A stretch of 64,000 nt of DNA from CAYPHA01 sp964410215 (lineage in GTDB: Bacteria; Calditrichota; Calditrichia; Calditrichales; CAYPHA01). Under the pieces are notes generated by a model, which did no database searches, was not told the DNA's origin, and was given only the letters and a program-made list of their open reading frames with translations. The stretch spans positions 31,827-95,826 of the forward strand of contig CAYPHA010000009.1 of NCBI GenBank assembly GCA_964410215.1. The letters are read 5' to 3'. This document shows, one piece after another, positions 53,367 to 62,522 of this stretch (its first letter is position 1; every line of letters begins with the position of its first letter). Both the position numbers and the translations under genes were made by a program.

Positions 53367-53912
53367 GTGTACGTTCCAGGAAAAATTTTTTTTACAACGG
53401 GAAAAGGCATTCATAAAGAGCAATTGACCAGTTTTGAAATGGCCCTTAGAAATGCAGGTATCGGACCATTCAATCTTGTTGCCGTGTCCAGTATTTATCC
53501 GGCCGGTTGCCAGATTGTAAGCACAGAGGAAGGACTTGCGGAACTGACACCGGGGCAGATTGTCCATGCCGTTTACAGCCGGAATGCAACCTGCGAGCCC
53601 CATCGAATGGTTGCTTCCTCGATTGGCGTCGCTATTCCCAAAGATGAAAATGCCTACGGCTATCTTAGTGAACACCATAGCTTCGGACAGACCGACGAAG
53701 TTGCCGGCTCCTATGCGGAAGACCTGGCGGCGGAGATGCTGGCAACCATTCTGGGTGTCGAGTTTGATCCCGACCTGAGCTGGGATGAAAAGCGACAAAT
53801 ATGGAAAATTTCCGACAAGATTGTACAGACACAAAATTTTACGATAGCAGCAAAGGGGGACAAAAAGGGGCAATGGACAACGGTGCTTGCTGCAGCGATC
53901 CTTCTGCCCTGA
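53367..53912 (+). CDS. pdaD: Pyruvoyl-dependent arginine decarboxylase
   Basis: 181 residues from the GTG at 53367, set by GGAGGA six bases upstream; an upstream in-frame ATG runs into the previous gene. PGKIFFTTGKGIHKEQLTSF is the family lead. The self-cleavage site is VAVS41-S42IYPAGCQI: cleavage between the serines makes the pyruvoyl group of the alpha chain. GYLSEHHSFGQTDE follows. It converts arginine to agmatine in the cytosol. The agmatinase gene starts 13 bases after its stop, so the pair makes putrescine. Confidence 0.95.
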   Translation: MYVPGKIFFTTGKGIHKEQLTSFEMALRNAGIGPFNLVAVSSIYPAGCQIVSTEEGLAELTPGQIVHAVYSRNATCEPHRMVASSIGVAIPKDENAYGYLSEHHSFGQTDEVAGSYAEDLAAEMLATILGVEFDPDLSWDEKRQIWKISDKIVQTQNFTIAAKGDKKGQWTTVLAAAILLP

Positions 53913-53925
53913 TAAAGGGACAGAT

Positions 53926-54783
53926 ATGCAAGGTTTTTTAGGTCTAGATTCGGTGTATACGGAATATGCCTCGTCACGGGTAACGGTCGTGCCGGTCCCT
54001 TTCGAACAAACCACCAGTTACATGCAGGGAACCCGTCGCGGTCCGGAAGCGATTATCGATGCTTCCGGCTACGTGGAGCTTTATGATGAAGAACTGGATA
54101 AAGAAATATATACCGTTGGTATCCATACCATGCCGCCTTTACTCTTCGATGCTCATATCGAAGACGATTTCCGCATGATTACCGATCAGTTCAGGGAGCT
54201 GCTGGATGCCGGAAAATTTGTCGTGGCGCTGGGCGGGGAACATTCCATTAGCTACCCGGTTTTCCGGGCCTTTCAGGGCCGTTATAAAAAGTTATCCGTG
54301 GTACAGCTCGATGCTCATGCCGATCTTCGGGATGAATATGAGGAGTCGAAGTATTCCCATGCCTGCGTGATGCGGCGTATAAGGGAACACACGGACAGGG
54401 TTGAGCAGGTTGGGATACGCTCACTGAGCGTTGAAGAAGCCCGGTTGATTCAGAAACATCAATGGCGTGTAACCTACGCACACCACATCCGGCAAAACGG
54501 CTTTCCGCAGGAACTTGCAGACCGGCTGGAAGAACATGTTTTTATCACAATTGATCTGGATTATTTCGATCCTTCAATCATACCGTCAACGGGAACCCCC
54601 GAACCGGGCGGCTTTTACTGGCAGGAAACCCTGGAATTCCTGAGACAAATATTCCGGAAACGCAATGTCGTCGGATTCGATGTGGTGGAACTGAGCCCCA
54701 TAAAAGGGTTGGCTCATCCGGATTTCATGGCTGCCAGGCTGGTTTACAAACTGCTCGGTTATAAATTTGCGGAAATAGTATAA
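53926..54783 (+). CDS. speB: Agmatinase
   Basis: 285 residues from the ATG at 53926, preceded by AAGGGACAG. It belongs to the ureohydrolases: metal ligands in GGEHSISYPVFRA, QLDAHADLRDEYEESKYSH and TIDLDYFDPSIIPSTGTPEP. It hydrolyses agmatine to putrescine and urea using two Mn ions. GGEHS replaces the more common GGDHS but keeps the His ligand. Direct coupling to the pyruvoyl arginine decarboxylase supports agmatine over arginine as substrate. Confidence 0.93.
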   Translation: MQGFLGLDSVYTEYASSRVTVVPVPFEQTTSYMQGTRRGPEAIIDASGYVELYDEELDKEIYTVGIHTMPPLLFDAHIEDDFRMITDQFRELLDAGKFVVALGGEHSISYPVFRAFQGRYKKLSVVQLDAHADLRDEYEESKYSHACVMRRIREHTDRVEQVGIRSLSVEEARLIQKHQWRVTYAHHIRQNGFPQELADRLEEHVFITIDLDYFDPSIIPSTGTPEPGGFYWQETLEFLRQIFRKRNVVGFDVVELSPIKGLAHPDFMAARLVYKLLGYKFAEIV

Positions 54784-54905
54784 CCTTCACCGGAACGAAT
54801 TGACCGGGCGCACGGCATGGTAACATTTTTTCCTGTACATTATTGATTTAAAGGCAATAATGCCCGAAACGTCCGTGTTTATTATAACATTGTTTGAGGC
54901 TTCTT

Positions 54906-56504
54906 ATGTCAAAGCGCGTATTAGTGATTCTGTTTGTTGTGTTAACCCTGGTCGTATTATACCAGCACGGTTATTTTGATTTTGGCAGGGAAACGGACTA
55001 TGAAGGCAGCCTGACACCATCCCGGGGGATGGAAAAAATGGAAGAAATGCTTGGGTATGTGCAATCGTATTATGTGGACGAAGTCGATTGGGATCATTCG
55101 ATCACCGGCGCGATCGAGGGTTTCCTGGAAACGCTTGATCCCCATTCGGTTTATTTTACACCCGCTGAAGTTCGCCAGAATGAAGAAAACTTTGAAGGCC
55201 GCTATTACGGTATCGGGATTCACTATGACGTGATCGATAGTTTTATAACGGTACTTTCCGTCATTTCCGGCTCACCATCGGAAAAGGCAGGTATCTTTGC
55301 CGGGGACCGCATCGTCACAATCAACGGTGAATCCGCGGAGGGAATCAGTCATGCTGATGTTCAGAAAAGGCTGAAAGGCCCCCGAAATTCCAAAGTACAG
55401 GTATCCGTTGCCAGACCCGGTGTACAAGAAGAAATCTCCTTCGAACTGACCCGTGATGAAATACCCATCTCGACAGTGAACACATTTTTCATGATCAATG
55501 AAAAAACAGGGTATATCTGGCTGAGCCGGTTTGCATCCAAAACAGCAGATGAAGTGGAAACGGCCCTGATACAGCTGGAAAAACAGGGTATGGGACAACT
55601 CCTGCTGGACCTGAGAGGAAATACCGGTGGCTTTTTACGCCAGGCCGTACAGGTTGTTGGAAAATTTATTCATGGTTCCAAGCTGGTTGTATATACCAAA
55701 GGAAAAGATGAAGACACAATTGAAAAATTCTATACCGATGATTTTGGCCGCTCGCTGAAACGGGAGTATCCCCTGATCGTTCTGATTAATAACAATTCAG
55801 CCAGTGCTTCCGAGATTGTCGCAGGAGCCATACAGGATTACGACCGCGGATTGATTGCCGGAACCAACAGTTTCGGTAAAGGCCTTGTTCAGAATGAATT
55901 TGTTCTCAATGACGGTTCCCGCATCCGTCTGACCGTATCCAAGTATTACACGCCCAGCGGACGGCTCATTCAGCGTTCCTATGAAGGAAAGGAACGGGAG
56001 GAATATTACCATAAGGCGGATTCTGCCGCGCAGGATACCGCCAGCGAACAGCATCAATATAATACAGAAGCCGGCAGAACGGTTTACGGCGGCGGCGGCA
56101 TTCAGCCCGATATCATTATCGAATCAGAAGACCTGGTCCAAAATCCCTCTGCCATGTATCCCTTCATTCAACAAGGCGTTTTTGTCAACATGGCATCCTG
56201 GTATGTGAATAAATATGGTACCGATAAACAGGACTTCACGGCCTTTTTGAGCACGTTTCAATATACGGATCAACTGCAGGAAAGGCTGTTCCGTGAGGCT
56301 CTGGAAAAAGAGGTGGCGGTTACCCCTGAAGATATGGAAAAGGATGAGCGGTTTCTTGCCAACAGGCTCAAAGCGGAAATTGCCCGGAGTGCATGGGGGC
56401 TGAGTAAATACTGGGAAGTCATTCTCGAGGAGGATAACCAATTTCAGAGGGCGGTTACACTCTTCCCGGAAGCCGTTAAAATCAGCCGTTTGGAAAGAAA
56501 TTGA
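54906..56504 (+). CDS. Carboxy-terminal processing protease (S41 family)
   Basis: 532 residues from the ATG at 54906 (GAGG six bases upstream). An N-terminal membrane segment (RVLVILFVVLTLVVLYQHGY) anchors it. A PDZ domain at about 100-190 has SVISGSPSEKAGIFAGDRIV. The catalytic core holds the Ser (NNNSASASEIVAGAIQDY) and Lys (GTNSFGKGLVQ) of the S41 dyad. A C-terminal extension of about 160 residues goes beyond minimal CtpA. It trims or degrades periplasmic proteins from their C-termini. It lies upstream of the TonB operon, separated by a promoter. Confidence 0.93.
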   Translation: MSKRVLVILFVVLTLVVLYQHGYFDFGRETDYEGSLTPSRGMEKMEEMLGYVQSYYVDEVDWDHSITGAIEGFLETLDPHSVYFTPAEVRQNEENFEGRYYGIGIHYDVIDSFITVLSVISGSPSEKAGIFAGDRIVTINGESAEGISHADVQKRLKGPRNSKVQVSVARPGVQEEISFELTRDEIPISTVNTFFMINEKTGYIWLSRFASKTADEVETALIQLEKQGMGQLLLDLRGNTGGFLRQAVQVVGKFIHGSKLVVYTKGKDEDTIEKFYTDDFGRSLKREYPLIVLINNNSASASEIVAGAIQDYDRGLIAGTNSFGKGLVQNEFVLNDGSRIRLTVSKYYTPSGRLIQRSYEGKEREEYYHKADSAAQDTASEQHQYNTEAGRTVYGGGGIQPDIIIESEDLVQNPSAMYPFIQQGVFVNMASWYVNKYGTDKQDFTAFLSTFQYTDQLQERLFREALEKEVAVTPEDMEKDERFLANRLKAEIARSAWGLSKYWEVILEEDNQFQRAVTLFPEAVKISRLERN

Positions 56505-56518
56505 GGCCTAAAAATTGA

Positions 56519-56547
56519 TTGACTTTAGATATAAAAAATAGTAAACT
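56519..56547 (+). promoter_or_regulatory. Promoter of the exbB-tonB operon
   Basis: TTGACT at 56519-56524, a 17-base spacer and TAAACT at 56542-56547. ATG of exbB is 72 bases downstream. Confidence 0.55.
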
Positions 56548-56618
56548 TCCAAAAGTAAATACAAGTCCAGACTAAAACCTAACGAACAAATATCTCAAAT
56601 CACAAAGGAGTCAAAGTT

Positions 56619-57230
56619 ATGGTAGATCTTTATATTCAAGGTGGTGGTTTCATGCATCCGATTCTCGCCCTGCTGATTATTGGAGTCGCTTTCTCTCTCG
56701 AACGCCTTTGGAGCTTAACACGAGCCTCCGTCAACACTCGTAAGTTCCTTGCCAAGCTGCATACCGCTTTAAAGGAGGGTGGTGTAGAAGGCGCTGCCGC
56801 CGAATGTGAAAAAACACCCGGACCTGTGGCATCGATCCTTCATGCCGGTCTGTCCAGAGCAAACAAAGGCATCGACCATGTTGAAAAAGCGATTTCAAAT
56901 GCCGGTTCCATCGAAATGGCATTTCTGGAAAGAGGTATGGTTGTATTGACCACCGTTATCGTAATCGCACCGATGCTTGGTTTTACCGGAACGGTATGGG
57001 GTATGATCAATGCTTTCGACTCCATTAAAAAAGCAAACGATATTTCACCGAACATCGTTGCCGGTGGTATCTCACAGGCCCTTCTGACAACGGCTTTCGG
57101 TCTTGTTGTAGCTATGATTATCCAGGTTTTCTATAATTTCTTTACGTCCCGTATCGACAAGCTTATCATCGATATGGAAGAGAGCTCGGTCGAACTGATG
57201 GATGCCCTCGTCGAGATGCAGGAAAAATAA
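56619..57230 (+). CDS. exbB: MotA/TolQ/ExbB proton-channel family protein
   Basis: 203 residues. Three membrane segments: GGFMHPILALLIIGVAFSLE, then GMVVLTTVIVIAPMLGFTGT and ALLTTAFGLVVAMIIQVFYN. The LGFTGTVWGMINAFDSIK loop is the ExbB/TolQ signature. It forms a pentameric channel that, with ExbD, energises TonB. A strong AAAGGAG ribosome site precedes the ATG. Two exbD genes and tonB follow in the same direction, which makes ExbB more likely than TolQ. Confidence 0.92.
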   Translation: MVDLYIQGGGFMHPILALLIIGVAFSLERLWSLTRASVNTRKFLAKLHTALKEGGVEGAAAECEKTPGPVASILHAGLSRANKGIDHVEKAISNAGSIEMAFLERGMVVLTTVIVIAPMLGFTGTVWGMINAFDSIKKANDISPNIVAGGISQALLTTAFGLVVAMIIQVFYNFFTSRIDKLIIDMEESSVELMDALVEMQEK

Positions 57231-57255
57231 GATAACCGTTAAATAAGGAATCATT

Positions 57256-57660
57256 ATGCTAATCGGAAAAAGGCGTGAAAAAACTACAGAAATACCGACG
57301 GCTTCATTATCCGATATCGTATTCCTGTTGCTCGTATTCTTTCTCGTAACCACGTCGATTGACACTGAAAAAGGTCTCGACCTGGTTCTCCCGCCACCGG
57401 GAGACGAGGAAATTAATATCCCGAAGCGTAACCTGACCAATATTCTTGTTAATGCGGAGGGGCAGGTGTTGATGGATAATGAAATCGTCGAAATGGCTGA
57501 AATTTCGCGCATTGTTAAAGAAAAAATTATCAACAATCCTCTTATGGTGATCTCATTGAAAACCGCTAAAGAAACACAATACGATGATTATATCAGGGTT
57601 TTAGATCAGCTCAAAAAGGCAGAGGCTAAGAAAATTTCCTTGGCTGAACCAGAGGAATAA
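57256..57660 (+). CDS. exbD: ExbD/TolR-family protein, first copy
   Basis: 134 residues. The single membrane segment (SLSDIVFLLLVFFLVTTSID) includes the conserved Asp of ExbD (PTASLSDIVF) that carries protons. The periplasmic domain follows (LPPPGDEEINIPKRNLTNIL). It pairs with ExbB. A second, similar ExbD gene follows 15 bases later, as in several FCB tonB operons. Confidence 0.93.
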   Translation: MLIGKRREKTTEIPTASLSDIVFLLLVFFLVTTSIDTEKGLDLVLPPPGDEEINIPKRNLTNILVNAEGQVLMDNEIVEMAEISRIVKEKIINNPLMVISLKTAKETQYDDYIRVLDQLKKAEAKKISLAEPEE

Positions 57661-57675
57661 ATTAAGGTAATATAC

Positions 57676-58092
57676 ATGGAATTTAAGAAAAAAAGTAAAG
57701 TCAATGTGGCGATACCTACGGCTTCCATGCCCGATATTATCTTCATGTTGTTGATCTTCTTCATGGTTGCGACCGTTATTAAACAATACAGCGGTCTGAA
57801 AGTGAAACTGCCGGATGCCAGTAAAATACAAAAGATCGAAGGGTCCAAGCGTCACATTTCAACTATATGGCTGGATCGTAATAACACAATTGTTTGTGAT
57901 GATCTGAAAGTAGGCGATGTGAAGAACCTCAGAAATATCGTTTACCAGAAACTTGCCGCAGATCCGCAGCTTATCATTGACCTTAAAATTGACCGTGTCG
58001 CGGAAATGGCAAAGGTCAATGATGTGCATCAGGAACTGCGAAAGGCGAGTGCGATCCGGGTAAACTATTCAGCATTGCCGGGAGGAGATTAA
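57676..58092 (+). CDS. exbD: ExbD/TolR-family protein, second copy
   Basis: 138 residues. PTASMPDIIFMLLIFFMVAT has the same proton-carrying Asp as the first copy, so both are probably active. The periplasmic part differs (LKVKLPDASKIQKIEGSKRH). Two ExbD types may form a mixed dimer in the channel; this is inferred. The tonB gene begins 4 bases after its stop. Confidence 0.93.
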   Translation: MEFKKKSKVNVAIPTASMPDIIFMLLIFFMVATVIKQYSGLKVKLPDASKIQKIEGSKRHISTIWLDRNNTIVCDDLKVGDVKNLRNIVYQKLAADPQLIIDLKIDRVAEMAKVNDVHQELRKASAIRVNYSALPGGD

Positions 58093-58096
58093 TATT

Positions 58097-58729
58097 ATGA
58101 AATTGATGAAAAAAAACCCGGAAGCCGATCTTTCGTTGAAATATCGTAAAGTGCTGGAAGCTTCACTGGCTATTTCCATCCTTATTATGGTGGTCAGCTT
58201 TTTCTCCTTTAAAAAGTTTGAAGCAGCGTTTGAACTTCCGGAACAACCGGATCTGGTTATCGAATCCATCGATATCCCGCAAACCAAACAGCTTCAGAAA
58301 CCACCGCCACCATCACGCCCTTCCATCCCCGTGGAAGTGGATGACGATGAGGCCATGGATGATGTGACCATCGAAGATACGGATGTCGCCTTTGAAGATT
58401 TCCAGGATGCGGCACCACCTCCGCCACCCGAAGAAGATGAAGAGGTGTATGAGTTTTTCGCCGTGTCGGAAAAACCGCAGCTGTTACATAAAGAAGTTCC
58501 GAGATTTCCGGATCTGGCACGTAAAGCCGGTATCGAAGGCACGGTTGTTGTAACCGTGACAATCAGTAAAAAAGGGGATGTCATCGATGCCCGCATCTTT
58601 AAATCAGTCCCCATGCTGGATGAATCAGCCCTGGATGCGGCCAAGAAATGTAAGTTCAAACCGGCAAAACAAAGGGATAAGTTCGTTAAAGTTAAAATGA
58701 ATATTCCCTTTCAGTTTAAACTCAAATAA
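58097..58729 (+). CDS. tonB: TonB energy-transducing protein
   Basis: 210 residues. An N-terminal membrane segment (VLEASLAISILIMVVSFFSF) is followed by a short proline-rich and acidic spacer (QKPPPPSRPSIPVEVDDDEA). The C-terminal domain, about 130-210, is a TonB_C fold: EVPRFPDLARKAGIEGTVVV, then DARIFKSVPMLDESALDAAK and KFKPAKQRDK. It carries proton-motive energy to outer-membrane receptors. No receptor gene is beside it. A terminator ends the operon. Confidence 0.93.
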   Translation: MKLMKKNPEADLSLKYRKVLEASLAISILIMVVSFFSFKKFEAAFELPEQPDLVIESIDIPQTKQLQKPPPPSRPSIPVEVDDDEAMDDVTIEDTDVAFEDFQDAAPPPPPEEDEEVYEFFAVSEKPQLLHKEVPRFPDLARKAGIEGTVVVTVTISKKGDVIDARIFKSVPMLDESALDAAKKCKFKPAKQRDKFVKVKMNIPFQFKLK

Positions 58730-58732
58730 ATC

Positions 58733-58759
58733 AGGGCAGCTTCAGGCTGCCTTTTTTTT
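58733..58759 (+). terminator. Terminator of the exbB-tonB operon
   Basis: GGCAGC/GCTGCC with a 5-base loop and a run of eight T, just after the tonB stop. Confidence 0.92.
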
Positions 58760-58915
58760 GTCCTTCATGAATCCGTTGCATATTTTACCTGAAAAAGGTT
58801 GCGTTTCGATACCCGGCGGTGTCCGTCCGAAACAAGCAGCAACCCTCTGTATAAAACATTTTTTTCATTAATACTTTATCATTATATTCTTCCGATATAT
58901 AGACAGAAGTGAACA

Positions 58916-59797
58916 ATGCGCTATTATTTTATCATCAATCCAACAGCCGGCAGCGCCGGAAAACGAAAGCGTGTATATAAACAGATTCAAAATTTGTTTG
59001 TCAATCGACACGGACATGAATCGGAAATCAGGCAGTCGGAATACCCCGGTCATGCTACGGAGCTGGCACGTGCTGCCGCGGATAAAAGATATGATCTGAT
59101 TGTTGCCGTTGGTGGTGACGGCACGATGAATGAGGTGGCCCGGGGAGTGGTTCACAGCGATAGTGCCCTCGCAATTGTACCCGTCGGCTCGGGGAATGGA
59201 TTTGCCCGGTCTTTGCATATACCAGCTAATATCAGTCAGGCCCTGGAATTTATTCTTGATCCGGAAATGCATACCATTGACTGCGGCCGAATCAATGATC
59301 GGTACTTTTTCGGTGTTTCGGGTATCGGACTAGATGCCGTAATTGGCGACCGCTTCCAGAGATCAACACACAGGGGACCGGTACCCTATTTTTATATCGG
59401 TATAAAAGAATATTTTTATTATAAATCGCCCTCGCTGACGATGATCGCCGACGATCTGAAGTGGGAAATCCAGCCCCTGGTTCTGGCCATAGCCAATACA
59501 GAACAGTATGGAAACGGTGCCCTGATCGCTCCCGGCGCGGATTTTACCGATGGACGGCTGGAAATCTGTATGCTCACCGCGATGTCCGCTTTTTGCGCTA
59601 TTCGCAAGCTCCCGCATCTTTTCAGCGGAAATATTGACAAAGTTCCAGAGTACAGCAGGTTTGCAGCAGCTAAACTGCATATCTATTCAGACGGTTCACC
59701 AATCCTTTTTCATACGGATGGTGAACCGCACCAGGGTTCGGATAGCCTGGAAATTACAATCCTGCCTGGAGCCTTGAACGTCTGCTGTAAGACATAA
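58916..59797 (+). CDS. Diacylglycerol/sphingosine kinase-family lipid kinase (YegS/DgkB-like)
   Basis: 293 residues. The nucleotide motif VAVGGDGTMNEVARGV and the substrate-site GSGNGFARSLHIP are diagnostic for the DAGK catalytic fold. The second domain has GVSGIGLDAVIGDRF and an ALIAPGADFTDGRLEICML strand. It phosphorylates a lipid hydroxyl at the inner membrane face; DAG and ceramide-like substrates both occur in relatives. No partner gene suggests which. Half of a thioesterase gene follows in the same frame right after its stop. Confidence 0.9.
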   Translation: MRYYFIINPTAGSAGKRKRVYKQIQNLFVNRHGHESEIRQSEYPGHATELARAAADKRYDLIVAVGGDGTMNEVARGVVHSDSALAIVPVGSGNGFARSLHIPANISQALEFILDPEMHTIDCGRINDRYFFGVSGIGLDAVIGDRFQRSTHRGPVPYFYIGIKEYFYYKSPSLTMIADDLKWEIQPLVLAIANTEQYGNGALIAPGADFTDGRLEICMLTAMSAFCAIRKLPHLFSGNIDKVPEYSRFAAAKLHIYSDGSPILFHTDGEPHQGSDSLEITILPGALNVCCKT

Positions 59798-60028
59798 TAT
59801 TCTTTATACCGGGAGCAAACCGGAGATGAACTGACATTGACCATTGACTGGATCAAAAAGGGGAAATCGTCAGCAGTGTTCCGGCAACAGATCATACATA
59901 CAGACTCCGGAATACGCGTTGCCGATGCCATGGTTACCTGGCTCACTGCCGACAAAAACGGTAAACCGGTACCAATCCCCGAGGAATTGATCGAGGCTTA
60001 CCGGCGACCCTTTCATTTTGTACCATAA
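59798..60028 (+). pseudogene. C-terminal half of a 4HBT hot-dog thioesterase
   Basis: Directly after the lipid kinase stop (59795-59797), and in the same frame, comes YREQTGDELTLTIDWIKKGK, then SSAVFRQQIIHTDSGIRVAD, AMVTWLTADKNGKPVPIPEE and a short end. This is the second half of a YbgC-type thioesterase; the first half, with the catalytic Asp (normally RYGETDQ-like), is missing. A short TTG-started protein from 59837 is possible but would be an incomplete fold. I infer deletion of the 5' half, which joined the remnant to the kinase gene. Confidence 0.6.
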
Positions 60029-60040
60029 TAAGGAATAGAA

Positions 60041-61210
60041 ATGTATCAAAAACTGGCTTCAATTTCCCGGGAAATCAATAACCGGGAAGAAAAACTTTTA
60101 GCCGAATATGCAACATTCAATAAAAATGCACGAAGAGAAAAAAAAGAACGGGACCTTCATTATCGTCCGCCTTTTGCCCTGGACCGCGATCGTATTCTGT
60201 ACAGCGGGGCTTTCCGCCGGTATACCGGTAAAACACAGGTTATCTACTTTGCTTCTATTCTCGACGAACAGCTGACCAGTCGCAGCCTGCATACCATCAG
60301 CGTCGCACAGATCTCGAAAACCATCGGACGCATGCTTTCCCTGAATACCGACCTGATCGAGGCGATTGCCCTCGGGCATGACCTGGGACATCCGCCTTTC
60401 GGACATGATGGTGAGAAGTTCCTGAGCGGGGTGAGTCTGAAATACGGTCTTGGACAGTTTCACCATAATATACAGAGCCTGCGCGTTGTGGATCGTATTG
60501 CAAAACACGGAAACGGACTTAACCTGACCTTTCAGACACGTGACGGAATCCTTTCCCACAACGGTGAAGTGCATGATCAGGGACTCAGTCCGAAACCGGA
60601 TAAGACGGAAAACGACCTGCAGGATTACATAAATCATACGGAAAAGGGACAGACGGTCGATATGCTGCCTTCCACGCTGGAGGGATGCGTAGTAAGGCTT
60701 TCGGATACCATTGCCTATATCGGTCAGGATATTGAAGATGCCATACGCATCGGTCTGATTGAACGAAAGGATATCCCGCCGGATTCGGCGGAAGTGCTGG
60801 GTGTCTATAACGGTCAGATCATCGAGACACTGGTCAGTGATGTGGTTCAGGTAAGTTACGGCAACAACCGTGTGGGCTTCAGCGATACGATTTCCGGGGC
60901 TTTGTATACGCTGAAAAAATTTAACTATGAACGTATCTATAAAAGTCCGCGATTGAAGGTAAACCATGAGCGTATCCGGCGCGGCTTTGAAATTCTATTC
61001 GACCATTACCTGCAGGATCTCCGGCAGGAAAACAAGAAAAGCATGATATATCAACATTTTCTCAATACAAAAAGCGATGAATACAACACGACCAGCAGTA
61101 ATGAACTGAAAGTACGCGATTATATCGCCAGTATGACCGACCGGTATTTCACACTGATGCTGGAAAAATTAATCATACCTGAAATATTTGATTTTCAGGC
61201 AACAACGTGA
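60041..61210 (+). CDS. dgt: Deoxyguanosinetriphosphate triphosphohydrolase-like protein (dGTPase)
   Basis: 389 residues. The HD core has RSLHTISVAQISKTIGRMLS and IALGHDLGHPPFGHDGEKFL, with the HD pair and the downstream His typical of dGTPases. Later motifs TLEGCVVRLSDTIAYIGQDIE (cited as SDTIAYIGQDIEDA) hold the last Asp ligand. It releases triphosphate from dNTPs and helps control DNA precursor levels. An ATG with AAGGAATAG before it starts it. The next gene's GTG frame overlaps the stop, but its better ATG lies 14 bases on. Confidence 0.93.
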   Translation: MYQKLASISREINNREEKLLAEYATFNKNARREKKERDLHYRPPFALDRDRILYSGAFRRYTGKTQVIYFASILDEQLTSRSLHTISVAQISKTIGRMLSLNTDLIEAIALGHDLGHPPFGHDGEKFLSGVSLKYGLGQFHHNIQSLRVVDRIAKHGNGLNLTFQTRDGILSHNGEVHDQGLSPKPDKTENDLQDYINHTEKGQTVDMLPSTLEGCVVRLSDTIAYIGQDIEDAIRIGLIERKDIPPDSAEVLGVYNGQIIETLVSDVVQVSYGNNRVGFSDTISGALYTLKKFNYERIYKSPRLKVNHERIRRGFEILFDHYLQDLRQENKKSMIYQHFLNTKSDEYNTTSSNELKVRDYIASMTDRYFTLMLEKLIIPEIFDFQATT

Positions 61211-61224
61211 TAAAGGAGCCTGTC

Positions 61225-62460
61225 ATGTCTGATCATGATCGTATCATGAAGCATATCGGAAAGCTGAAACCGGAAGCCGTTGAACTGATGAAGAAACTGG
61301 TTTCGATCAGGGCGCTTGGCCCTCTGAATGGTGGTGACGGTGAGGGTGAAAAAGCCGCATTCGTGAAGTCGTACCTCCAGTCAAACGGCTTTACGGAAAT
61401 CGAAGATTACCCGGCACCGGATCCAGCCGTCAGCGATGGTCTCCGCCCCAATATGGTGGTGCGCGTGCCTGGGAAAAATACCGGTAAAACAGTATGGATC
61501 ATGGCCCATCTCGATGTAGTCCCGGAAGGAGACACATCCAAATGGGATACCGATCCGTTCGAAGCGGTTTTGAAAGACGGCCGTATTTACGGCCGTGGCA
61601 CCGAAGATAACCACCAGGGGCTTGTAAGCGGCATTATGGCGGCACGGGCTTTCCTGGAATTGAATATACAGCCGGCGTTTAATATGGCCCTGCTTATTGT
61701 TGCGGATGAGGAAACGGGGAGTAAATTCGGACTGGAATACATGGTAAAACATCATTCCGGCCTCTTTGGGAAGGATGATCTTTATATCGTTCCGGATGCC
61801 GGTGAACCGGACAGCCGCATGATTGAAGTGGCGGAGAAGTCCATACTTTGGCTGAAATTTAAAACCATCGGCAAACAGGTGCATGCCAGTATTCCGGACA
61901 AGGGCATCAATGCTTTCCGGGCGGCATCACACTTGGTCGTTGCCCTGGAAGAACTGCACCATATTTACGATGCACATGATGATGTGTTCGATCGTCCGAC
62001 CTGCACGTTCGAACCGACGAAAAAAGAGGCCAATGTTCCCAATGTCAATACAATCCCCGGTGACGATATTTTCTACCTGGATTGCAGGGTATTACCTCAG
62101 TATGACCTGGTCGATGTGAAAAAAACCGTTCGTGGTATCTGTGACCGCATTGAAAAGCAGTTCAACGTTACTATTGAATTCAGCTCCGAACAGGAAGAAC
62201 AGGCCGCGCCGGCCACGGCGGTCGATGCGGAAATCGTAGTACGGCTTCAGAAAGCGGTTAAAGATGTGTACGGCATCGATGCGCAACCGATGGGCATCGG
62301 CGGCGGTACGGTTGCGGCGTATTTCCGTAAAGCCGGTTTTCCGACAGCCGTCTGGTCGACCATCCAGGATTTGGCTCACCAGCCGAATGAATTCTGCGTT
62401 ATCGATGACATGATGAAAGATGCCATGGTTTTTGCTGATGTGTGTCTGGGTGACCGGTAA
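61225..62460 (+). CDS. M20-family metallopeptidase/amidohydrolase
   Basis: 411 residues from the ATG at 61225, which has AAAGGAG at good spacing; a GTG at 61207 overlaps the dGTPase gene. Metal ligands of the M20 fold are all present: H in MAHLDVVPEGDTSKW, D in YGRGTEDNHQG, the EE pair in LLIVADEETGSKFG, D in VPDAGEPDS and the last H in DLAHQPNEF. Relatives cleave acyl-amino acids or dipeptides, or succinyl-diaminopimelate. The dimerisation lid (HASIPDKGINAFRAASHLVV) is intact. No pathway neighbour shows the substrate. Confidence 0.88.
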   Translation: MSDHDRIMKHIGKLKPEAVELMKKLVSIRALGPLNGGDGEGEKAAFVKSYLQSNGFTEIEDYPAPDPAVSDGLRPNMVVRVPGKNTGKTVWIMAHLDVVPEGDTSKWDTDPFEAVLKDGRIYGRGTEDNHQGLVSGIMAARAFLELNIQPAFNMALLIVADEETGSKFGLEYMVKHHSGLFGKDDLYIVPDAGEPDSRMIEVAEKSILWLKFKTIGKQVHASIPDKGINAFRAASHLVVALEELHHIYDAHDDVFDRPTCTFEPTKKEANVPNVNTIPGDDIFYLDCRVLPQYDLVDVKKTVRGICDRIEKQFNVTIEFSSEQEEQAAPATAVDAEIVVRLQKAVKDVYGIDAQPMGIGGGTVAAYFRKAGFPTAVWSTIQDLAHQPNEFCVIDDMMKDAMVFADVCLGDR

Positions 62461-62522
62461 TACACTCCATTATTCTTATTGCAGAATTGATACGTACTGC
62501 GGTTGCATCTGGTGCGGCGGGA

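Noticed and set aside
57256..58092. One exbD gene duplicated by assembly error
   Set aside because: The two copies differ over most of their length and share only the conserved membrane motif.
60098..60967. 289-codon minus-strand open frame over the dGTPase gene
   Set aside because: Antisense to an intact dGTPase with all HD residues; no independent signal.
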